This document shows positions 1 through 6,213 of a stretch of DNA of 16,989 bases, one piece after another. The notes under the pieces are model-generated. The model ran no database searches and had not been told where the DNA came from. It saw only the letters and a list, made by a program, of their open reading frames with translations. How positions within the stretch are numbered: position 1 is the stretch's first letter; each line of letters starts with the position of its first letter. Source of the DNA: Alphaproteobacteria bacterium (GTDB taxonomy: Bacteria > Pseudomonadota > Alphaproteobacteria > Rs-D84); assembly GCA_017642625.1 (NCBI GenBank), contig JAGCOQ010000025.1, positions 1 to 16,989 on the forward strand. The letters are read 5' to 3'. The translations under genes were made by a program, and so were the position numbers.

Positions 1-12
1 CGCCCCATTTTT

Positions 13-1287
13 TTATTTTAACAAATCGATTGTCTTTATTACATCACTTACCACAGAATCAACATTAAATGTCGCAGGTAATGATTCTGTATCATGATCA
101 TTAACACGATATTTAACCTCTATCTGATTCTTGGCAAGATTCTTGGCAGATACGATTAAGCGTATCGGGGCGGCAATCAAATCAGCATCTGCGAACTTTT
201 CGCCCGCACGATTATCACGATTATCCAACAGAACTTCTATGCCCCGCTTTTTCAAATCGTTATAGATTTTTTCCGCCAACGGCAATGCGCCATTTTCCTT
301 GTCCACCAAACCAATGACTTCAACCGCAAAAGGTGCGGTCGCCATATTCCATATTGGTCCATTGTCATCGGAACTTTCTTCCAAGATTGCTGCCATTGTG
401 CGTCCAACACCAATACCATAGCACCCCATAATAGGTGTCTTTTCACTGCCGTCGGCAGCGGTATAAGTCACATGCATTGAATCGGTGTATTTCTTTCCCA
501 ACTGGAAAATATTACCAATTTCAATTCCGCGCATTTTCTTTAATTTCTTGCCACACTTTGGACACTTAGAAGAGTCTGTTTCTTCCAATTCTTTATTCGC
601 GCGAAAACCACAATCACAAATGTACAAGGTATCTTCGCCCATTTCGTTAATCAGTTGGAATTCGTGCGCGATACTGCCCCCCATATCACCAGTTGCCGAC
701 ATAACATCTGTGATATTCTTCAGCCCACAACGGCGGAAGATTCTGTAATACGCATCAAAACAACGTTTATAATACTTTTCCAAATCTTCCTGTGTTTCGT
801 GGAAAGAATATCCGTCCTTCATTATGAATTCACGTGTTCTAATCAGCCCTGCGCGCACACGCAGTTCATCACGAAACTTTGTTTGAATGTGATACAACAT
901 AAACGGTAATTGACGATACGATGTCAAAACAGAACGCGCATAGTCCGTCACAACTTCTTCGTGCGTTGGGCAAATCACATAATCTGCCCCCGAAGAACCC
1001 TTGAACTTTGCCAAGACACTCATTGCATCATAACGCCCCGTTTCGCGCCACAAATCAGCACCACAAACCACTGGCATTAACATTTCTTGACCATCAATTG
1101 CGTTCATTTCTTCGCGAATAATATCTTCAATTTTGTGAACAACCGTCCAACCCAGCGGGGTCAGAGTATATCCACCTTGAAAAGTTTGGTATATATAGCC
1201 ACCCTTTATGGCGATTTTGTGTCCTCGCGTAGTCGCGCCGGCCACATCACCAATTAAACGTTTCACACACAAATTTTCTATTTTCAT
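13..1287 (-). CDS. proS: Proline--tRNA ligase, short form with a four-Cys insert
   Basis: Class II aminoacyl-tRNA synthetase that charges tRNA-Pro with proline in the cytoplasm. The 424-residue product has the family landmarks in order: GGYTLTPLG near residues 38-46, the THEE loop at 108-111, motif 2 from FRDE (138-141) through TREFIMKDGYSFH, GGSIAHEF at 203-210, and motif 3 GIGVGRTMAAILEE at 291-304. An anticodon-binding domain follows (about 315-424, with DNRDNRAGEKF). It is much shorter than E. coli ProRS, because the roughly 180-residue editing insertion is replaced by about 30 residues carrying C224, C226, C242 and C245 (CxC-15-CxxC), which looks like a small zinc-binding knuckle. It is the last gene of the olsB-olsA-proS run, starting 11 bp after olsA. 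Family identity is certain; metal binding is inferred. Confidence 0.97.
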   Translation of the reverse strand: MKIENLCVKRLIGDVAGATTRGHKIAIKGGYIYQTFQGGYTLTPLGWTVVHKIEDIIREEMNAIDGQEMLMPVVCGADLWRETGRYDAMSVLAKFKGSSGADYVICPTHEEVVTDYARSVLTSYRQLPFMLYHIQTKFRDELRVRAGLIRTREFIMKDGYSFHETQEDLEKYYKRCFDAYYRIFRRCGLKNITDVMSATGDMGGSIAHEFQLINEMGEDTLYICDCGFRANKELEETDSSKCPKCGKKLKKMRGIEIGNIFQLGKKYTDSMHVTYTAADGSEKTPIMGCYGIGVGRTMAAILEESSDDNGPIWNMATAPFAVEVIGLVDKENGALPLAEKIYNDLKKRGIEVLLDNRDNRAGEKFADADLIAAPIRLIVSAKNLAKNQIEVKYRVNDHDTESLPATFNVDSVVSDVIKTIDLLK

Positions 1288-1298
1288 TTTTAATACTC

Positions 1299-2123
1299 TT
1301 ACTTTGTTGCGTTTTTATTTTTTAATTCCATATATTTTTCGGAAACCATATTTCCCAGCGTTTCCGCCATTTGTTTTCTATTCATACCGGCCAACGCCGG
1401 TGGTGGCAACACAGTAATTTCCAACATCATACCACCCAAAACCATAACGTGAAACAGTTGCCCAAACGCACTGCGTTCACGCTGCGCCAATGGACCTTGT
1501 TCCATTTTCTTGTTATCAAAATACGCATAGTGGTTCGCCATATCTTCATCGCTAATTGCTTCGCCGTTGCGTTTACGATAATTCACAACAACTGGCTGGA
1601 CCGTAATATTTGAACCGTCAACAATACTAAAAATGGTGCTTTTAAATGGCTTTACATACGCGCCATTTGTGGTTGTCCCCTCAGGAAACAAGAACATAGG
1701 ATACTTTACCTTGGCTAATGTTTTCTGCATAGATTCCAGCGCATCCATAGCCGTTGATGGATTGCGATTAACGAACACTACCCCGAATTTTTTTGCGACC
1801 CAACCAACAATCGGCCATTTGGCAATATCGCTTTTGGCGACCAAACTGCCACCAAAGGCAACCGGAAACATTGCAATTTCAAACACAGAAATATGGTTTG
1901 ACACAACCAACAGTGGTCTGTCCTTGGTTAATTTGCCATGCACACGAATTTTGACACGCGATATGACTTTTAAGAACCACATAAACACGCGCATATATGC
2001 GACCGACGCACGTCGTGGCAACAATGCGATTATCGGCATTTGAATAACGACCATTATCCAAAACATGCCCATGCGCACTGCGCCATCAATAGTGTTAAAA
2101 ATGTTCTGTTTTCTTACCGCCAT
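1299..2123 (-). CDS. olsA: 1-acyltransferase of the PlsC family, probable lyso-ornithine lipid O-acyltransferase
   Basis: A 274-residue membrane-associated acyltransferase of the PlsC/AGPAT family. Visible motifs: the catalytic NHxSxxE box at 76-82 (H77-X4-E82, a Glu variant of the usual HX4D), FVNRN at 117-121, and FPEGT at 146-150. A hydrophobic N-terminal stretch (about 17-35) could anchor it at the inner membrane. The family transfers acyl chains to lysophosphatidate or, in the OlsA subgroup, to lyso-ornithine lipid. I favour OlsA because the gene lies 6 bp downstream of a clear olsB homologue, the order known from ornithine-lipid-making alphaproteobacteria. A general PlsC role, or both activities, remains possible, since the sequence motifs do not separate them. 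It is translated from ATG at 2123 and is probably cotranscribed with olsB and proS. Confidence 0.85.
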   Translation of the reverse strand: MAVRKQNIFNTIDGAVRMGMFWIMVVIQMPIIALLPRRASVAYMRVFMWFLKVISRVKIRVHGKLTKDRPLLVVSNHISVFEIAMFPVAFGGSLVAKSDIAKWPIVGWVAKKFGVVFVNRNPSTAMDALESMQKTLAKVKYPMFLFPEGTTTNGAYVKPFKSTIFSIVDGSNITVQPVVVNYRKRNGEAISDEDMANHYAYFDNKKMEQGPLAQRERSAFGQLFHVMVLGGMMLEITVLPPPALAGMNRKQMAETLGNMVSEKYMELKNKNATK

Positions 2124-2129
2124 AATAAA

Positions 2130-3098
2130 TTACTCCGCTTCGGCATCTGTTTCTTTATCTGGGTCTTCGACAAATTCGGCATCCGCCGCATCTTCGCGCA
2201 ACATAAAGTCAAAGAATGACCGCACCAACTTAATTGGCACAGTGACCGGCGTCAAAACCAATTTACCAAATGTCTTTATCGCACCTTCGCGAATATCGAC
2301 GTCCATACCGTCCAGCGCATCTTCGCGACCAAAGAAATGCTTTTGATACGCGGCATTAATGTCCTTGGTTTGCAATGTGACGAACACATCATATGTATTA
2401 AACGGCTTGTCAATAAACACGCCCTTGCCAAAGGTTGCGCCCAAACTTAAATACCCCTTAATCAGTGGTGTCATTTGACGGCGTGCTTCTTCGGCATCAA
2501 CGAAAACTTCTGGTAAAATATTCATGCGGGTCATACGCGGATCAACACCTTCTGCCATTTTTTCCGCTGCAACCACCGCACGCAAACGCGCCGGTGTCAA
2601 ATGATGATAATACAGGTATGAAATCGCTTGGGCTGACATGGCCGGTTTTGTTCCAACAAAAGACGCCACGCCGAACAAAACCACGATTTTCCGGCGCAAT
2701 ACATATTCCGCCAGACCCGCCCACAACATACGCATAACCAACGCATTTTCACGATAAGCCGGATCCACACACGCACGCGACATTTCGGCAATGTTGCCGG
2801 CAACTTTCTTTATCTTGGAAATGTTGTATTCTGATTCCGTATAAAATCCGCCCATTTTTTCGGCAGCACTGCGGTCAATAATGCGGTATGTTCCGACAAC
2901 TTTCCCATTGTGAAACACCGCCATATATTCAGCAAACCGGTCATAAGAATCATATTCTTCACGCAGGACGCGTTGTTCTTCGGTTGTGCCGGCACCCTCT
3001 TCCTCGCAAAAAACGACATAGCGCAACGCACGCACTTGACGGCGTTCTTCTTTGGTTTTGGTTAAACGAACTTCGTAATCACGAACTTTGATAGCCAT
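2130..3098 (-). CDS. olsB: L-ornithine N-alpha-acyltransferase (OlsB-like GNAT)
   Basis: A 322-residue GNAT-fold acyltransferase of the OlsB/hemolysin-like group. This group transfers a 3-hydroxyacyl chain from acyl carrier protein to the alpha-amine of ornithine, the first step of ornithine lipid synthesis. Recognisable parts: an N-terminal LTKTKEERRQVRALRYVVF, the strand VVGTYRIIDR (67-76), the conserved EMSRACVDPAYR (105-116), LFGVASFVGT (141-150), and a C-terminal half with GYLSLGATFGKG. The end is an acidic Ala/Asp/Glu-rich tail not needed for the fold. The start at 3098 has a good ribosome binding site (TAAGGA, 6 nt spacing). It heads a minus-strand operon with olsA and proS. Ornithine lipids are phosphorus-free membrane lipids, usually important under phosphate limitation or stress. 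I see no Pho box upstream, but did not search systematically. Confidence 0.92.
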   Translation of the reverse strand: MAIKVRDYEVRLTKTKEERRQVRALRYVVFCEEEGAGTTEEQRVLREEYDSYDRFAEYMAVFHNGKVVGTYRIIDRSAAEKMGGFYTESEYNISKIKKVAGNIAEMSRACVDPAYRENALVMRMLWAGLAEYVLRRKIVVLFGVASFVGTKPAMSAQAISYLYYHHLTPARLRAVVAAEKMAEGVDPRMTRMNILPEVFVDAEEARRQMTPLIKGYLSLGATFGKGVFIDKPFNTYDVFVTLQTKDINAAYQKHFFGREDALDGMDVDIREGAIKTFGKLVLTPVTVPIKLVRSFFDFMLREDAADAEFVEDPDKETDAEAE

Positions 3099-3131
3099 AA
3101 AAAATCCTTATGTTCATATTCCTAACAGTAA

Positions 3132-3160
3132 AGGCTAGCAAAAACCGCCCCAACTTTCAA
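3132..3160 (-). promoter_or_regulatory. Possible weak promoter for olsB-olsA-proS
   Basis: On the minus strand TTGAAA (3155-3160) is followed after 17 bp by TAGCCT (3132-3137). The -35 is good but the -10 matches poorly. This is the best candidate I found between olsB and the divergent operon. An alternative -10 TATAAT (minus strand, 3195-3200) has no matching -35 at a usual distance. Confidence 0.3.
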
Positions 3161-3173
3161 TCGTTTTTATTTT

Positions 3174-3202
3174 TTGACTTTTTGGCACATATTGATTATA
3201 GT
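3174..3202 (+). promoter_or_regulatory. Sigma70-type promoter of the glycosyltransferase operon
   Basis: TTGACT (3174-3179) and TATAGT (3197-3202) are separated by exactly 17 bp, close to the housekeeping consensus. The expected transcription start is near 3209, giving a leader of about 48 nt before the first ATG at 3257. This is the only strong promoter I see ahead of six closely spaced genes, so it probably drives them all. Confidence 0.75.
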
Positions 3203-3210
3203 TTTCCCCG

Positions 3211-3227
3211 TTGCAGATGGTCTGCAA
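3211..3227. repeat. Perfect inverted repeat at the start of the operon leader
   Basis: TTGCAGA-TGG-TCTGCAA is a perfect 7-bp inverted repeat with a 3-bp centre, lying just after the predicted transcription start. It could be an operator for a dimeric regulator, or, in RNA, a 5'-terminal stem that stabilises the message. A further weak pairing, CTTTG (3229-3233) with CAAAG (3243-3247), would touch the ribosome binding site AAAGGAAG at 3244-3251. Confidence 0.6.
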
Positions 3228-3256
3228 TCTTTGTCTGATAAGCAAAGGAAGAAATA

Positions 3257-4150
3257 ATGAAATCTGCCACACATACGGGTCGTAAATCGACCAAGGTTAT
3301 GCCTAACCCACGGGTGTCTGTTTTAACCCCAATTTATAATACGAACCCGACGCATTTGCGTGAATGTATTGAATCTATTTTAAACCAAACATTTACAGAT
3401 TTCGAATTCATCATTTTGAACGACAGTCCCGACAACAAAGAAATTGAAAATATCGTATTGGAATATGCCAAACGGGACAAGCGCATAAAATATTACAAGA
3501 ACGAACACAACATGGGCATAACCCCGTCGCGCAACAAACTGTTGAAATTGGCGCGTGGTGAATATATCGCGACATTTGACCATGACGATATATCCATGCC
3601 AAACAGATTAGCGACCCAGGTTGAATTTTTGGATAAAAACGCCGGTGTCGGTGTGGTGTCCGGCCTTATGGAATATTTCGGGGACAAAAATTATATTCGC
3701 CAGTATCCTGAATATGATGTCGATATCAAGATGTGGATGACGGACAACTGCGCCGTATCACACACCGCATCAATGATGCGTAAATCTGTCTTGGTGGACA
3801 ACGGCATTGAATACGAAGAATATTACACCCCGTCCGAAGATTATCGTTTGTTTGCACGCCTGATGGAACATACCAAGTTTCATAATATACAAACACCGCT
3901 GGTTCGGTATCGTTTCTTTGCGGGGCAAACGACACACGTTATGGCGGATCGTATGGCGCGTATGCACGACACGATTCAATTAGAGTTCAGGAACAAGTTT
4001 TGGGCGTACGAAGTGGCGTATAAGAAATATATTTCAAAACGCACCACATTCCGTTTTTACCTGTTTGGCTTTATACCGCTGTTCAAGGTAAAATCCCGCA
4101 AGGTATATCTGTTCGGTTGTATTCCAGTGTTTAGAATTAAATGGAAATAA
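3257..4150 (+). CDS. Family 2 glycosyltransferase with duplicated C-terminal tail
   Basis: A 297-residue GT-A fold transferase, probably using a nucleotide sugar on the cytoplasmic face of the membrane. Evidence: VSVLTPIYNTNPTHLRECI at about 20-38, the nucleotide-binding LNDSPDN (54-60), the metal-binding FDHDD (107-111) and the SEDYRLFARL acceptor/base region from 193. The acceptor and sugar cannot be read from sequence. The last 32 residues are unusual: two copies of an aromatic-hydrophobic-basic unit, YLFGFIPLFKVK and YLFGCIPVFRIK, which recur in the GT8 gene of the same operon. ATG 3257 follows AAAGGAAG with 5-6 nt spacing; an internal ATG at 3299 is less likely. It is the first gene of the operon and stops 3 bp before the next gene. 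Confidence 0.93.
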   Translation: MKSATHTGRKSTKVMPNPRVSVLTPIYNTNPTHLRECIESILNQTFTDFEFIILNDSPDNKEIENIVLEYAKRDKRIKYYKNEHNMGITPSRNKLLKLARGEYIATFDHDDISMPNRLATQVEFLDKNAGVGVVSGLMEYFGDKNYIRQYPEYDVDIKMWMTDNCAVSHTASMMRKSVLVDNGIEYEEYYTPSEDYRLFARLMEHTKFHNIQTPLVRYRFFAGQTTHVMADRMARMHDTIQLEFRNKFWAYEVAYKKYISKRTTFRFYLFGFIPLFKVKSRKVYLFGCIPVFRIKWK

Positions 4151-4153
4151 ATT

Positions 4154-5092
4154 ATGCACAGAGTATTGGTTGTTATTCACCTTTATTACCCAGAACAAGT
4201 AGATACTATACTGAACAATCTGAAGAATGTATCGCTTGAATACGACCTGTATTGTTCTATTGGAAATGCTGAACACCATGATGAAATCCGGGACAAGGTA
4301 TTAAAATTCGATTCAAAAGCCCGTATTATTGATGTTAAAAATGTCGGTTATGATGTGTGGCCATTTATCCATATAATCAACGGTATTGATTTATCACTAT
4401 ATGAATACATTATAAAACTACACACAAAACGCGACATGCCAGATGTTCATACAAGTCCTTTAGGAAACGGTTTTTGGATTGGTCCCTGTAGCAACTGGAG
4501 AGATTGCTTATACTCATTTGTAGCAACTCGTGATAATTTCAGAAAATGCTTGGTTGCACTAGAAAAACCAACTGTTGGTATGTGTGCACGATTTAATGTT
4601 ATCCATAACGCCCCCAATCATACTGGCGTCCTAGACTACGCAAAAAAATACCACCCAAACTACACATTAAATTTACGTCATTACAATTTTGTCGCTGGCA
4701 CAATGTTTATCGCCAAAGCAGCCCCATTTCAAATGTTAAAGGATTTAAATATAACGGAAGATTTATTTGATACACCAAAAGAAAAACATAAAATGCAATT
4801 TGCTCATGTTGTTGAACGTTTATTCGGTGCGATTATCTATAAATCAAATATGGAAATTGTAGATCCTTTTACTCCACTGGACTATATAAAGGAAATAAAG
4901 CATTATTATAGAAAACAAAAATGGGTAAAACGAGGTATTAATTATCTTTTGATTCCCTGTTTTATCCAAAAATACCGCCGGCAACTAAAAAGAAAATTGC
5001 TGAAACGTTTTCGACCTATGACTATAGACAAAATTGTAGAATATGATATACAATGCCTAGCAGATCAATGTAAAAAATACGAACATGATTAA
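4154..5092 (+). CDS. RgpF-like (rhamnan synthesis F family) protein
   Basis: A 312-residue protein resembling the rhamnan synthesis protein F family (Pfam RgpF), a set of glycosyltransferase-like proteins in cell-wall and capsule polysaccharide loci. Features: a Rossmann-like start RVLVVIHLYY, the hallmark NVGYDVWPF (63-71), IIKLHTKRD (86-94), HYNFVAGTMFIAK (176-188) and AHVVERLFG (217-225). The C-terminal part (about 250-290) is strongly basic and aromatic and may contact membrane. Sampled stretches are AT-richer than flanking genes, with AGA and CTA codons rarely used by neighbours, hinting at a separate origin. The gene begins 3 bp after the GT2 stop, so translation is probably coupled. 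The exact linkage formed is unknown. Confidence 0.82.
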   Translation: MHRVLVVIHLYYPEQVDTILNNLKNVSLEYDLYCSIGNAEHHDEIRDKVLKFDSKARIIDVKNVGYDVWPFIHIINGIDLSLYEYIIKLHTKRDMPDVHTSPLGNGFWIGPCSNWRDCLYSFVATRDNFRKCLVALEKPTVGMCARFNVIHNAPNHTGVLDYAKKYHPNYTLNLRHYNFVAGTMFIAKAAPFQMLKDLNITEDLFDTPKEKHKMQFAHVVERLFGAIIYKSNMEIVDPFTPLDYIKEIKHYYRKQKWVKRGINYLLIPCFIQKYRRQLKRKLLKRFRPMTIDKIVEYDIQCLADQCKKYEHD

Positions 5093-5106
5093 AGGAAAAG
5101 AATCTC

Positions 5107-5154
5107 ATGAATATACGCCCGATTATTATTACAAAATACGTGTGGGGGATTTAA
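5107..5154 (+). CDS. Possible 15-residue leader peptide or gene remnant
   Basis: ATG at 5107 reads MNIRPIIITKYVWGI and stops with TAA at 5152-5154, 1 nt before the ATG of the GT8 gene. AAAGGAAAAG lies just upstream at a fair distance for ribosome binding. It fills an otherwise unexplained gap between two genes that are elsewhere almost abutting. It may be a coupling peptide or the preserved first codons of a deleted sugar-metabolism gene; I recognise no family. Chance is quite possible. Confidence 0.33.
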   Translation: MNIRPIIITKYVWGI

Positions 5155-5155
5155 T

Positions 5156-6211
5156 ATGAAACCAAACACTATTTCTGTATTCATGGCTTCGGACGATAAT
5201 TATGCCGCGATAACGGATGTCGCGATTATAAGCATGCTGGAAACAACAAAATCCAAAATTGATTTGTTTTTGATAAATGACGGTATCAGCGACGCAAACT
5301 GCGAAAAGATAAAAAGAACGGTCGCCAAATATAAAAATGCCCGACTCCAGATTTTAAATGTAGATATTGAAAAAACCTTTGCTGGATTCAAATTGTGGCA
5401 ACACGTGTCGATAACAACATTTGCCCGACTGCTGATTCCGTGGATTAAGCCAACGGTTAAACGCGCAATATGGGTTGATGTTGATGTATTGTTCTTGGAC
5501 GATATTGCATTACTGTATAACCAAGACCTGGGCAAGTTTGCGTTGGGGGCGGCAAAGTGTATTGAAATCGAACGCGCCCCAGATATTAAACAAGACATAT
5601 TTAAATTGATTGATTTTGGCGCGCGACACACTTACTTCAATGCCGGCGTGTTATTAATTGATTGTGATGCGTGGCGTGCAGACAAGAATTTGCCAAATGG
5701 TTTCTTTGAAATCGAACGCAAATATCCCGACCATTTATGTGCCGATCAAGATATTTTGAACAAATACTTTGAAAACAATTATAAATTGTTGGAACAACGC
5801 TTTAACATAACATTGCCCGATGCAACGGTGTTCGAAACGGCTGATGAATACAATTACACAATGCTGCATCCTGTGATTCGACACTTTTGTGGCCAGCGCA
5901 AAGCGCATAATTGGCCACACAATCCAAATGCCTTAAATATGATCGGTTTATACGAATGGTGGCAATATGCGGCGAAATCTGAATTTTTTGGTGAATTTGT
6001 TATAAAACTTATACAGATTCAAGACATAGAAACAAAACGCGATACAAACGAATTACAAAAACATATTGATGAAATCGAAAACAATTTACGCAAGGCGAAA
6101 AGAAGAAAAATATGGATAAGCCTGTTCGGTATTATTCCATTGTTAAAAATCAAATCGCACACGATATATTTGTTTGGATTCATCCCGTTTTTTAGAATAA
6201 AAAGGAAATAG
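5156..6211 (+). CDS. Family 8 glycosyltransferase with duplicated C-terminal tail
   Basis: A 351-residue retaining-type GT8 enzyme, the family that adds galactose or glucose in LPS cores and related glycans. Order of motifs: ISVFMASDDNYA (6-17), FARLLIPW (89-96), the metal-binding DVD in IWVDVDVLFLDD (105-116), FNAGVLLID (161-169), ADQDILNKYF (196-205), and the late IRHFCGQRKAHNWPH (241-255). After the catalytic domain comes a charged helical stretch (about 285-317, likely coiled coil), then the tail SLFGIIPLLKIK / YLFGFIPFFRIK, a duplicated unit also present in the GT2 gene at 3257. The start has a G-rich ribosome binding site and overlaps the end of a possible 15-codon frame. Donor and acceptor sugars are unknown. 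Confidence 0.93.
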   Translation: MKPNTISVFMASDDNYAAITDVAIISMLETTKSKIDLFLINDGISDANCEKIKRTVAKYKNARLQILNVDIEKTFAGFKLWQHVSITTFARLLIPWIKPTVKRAIWVDVDVLFLDDIALLYNQDLGKFALGAAKCIEIERAPDIKQDIFKLIDFGARHTYFNAGVLLIDCDAWRADKNLPNGFFEIERKYPDHLCADQDILNKYFENNYKLLEQRFNITLPDATVFETADEYNYTMLHPVIRHFCGQRKAHNWPHNPNALNMIGLYEWWQYAAKSEFFGEFVIKLIQIQDIETKRDTNELQKHIDEIENNLRKAKRRKIWISLFGIIPLLKIKSHTIYLFGFIPFFRIKRK

Positions 6212-6213
6212 AT

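Noticed and set aside
1..8. ATG on the minus strand right after the proS stop (MG...), a possible next gene
   Set aside because: Only two codons lie in the window and no Shine-Dalgarno precedes it; it cannot be judged.
3182..3199. Sigma54-like TTGGCAC element upstream of the glycosyltransferase operon
   Set aside because: The matching -12 TTGC is missing at the required spacing, while a good sigma70 promoter overlaps.
5200..5631. 143-codon open frame antisense to the GT8 gene
   Set aside because: Shadow of a gene with clear GT8 motifs; its own translation shows no family features.
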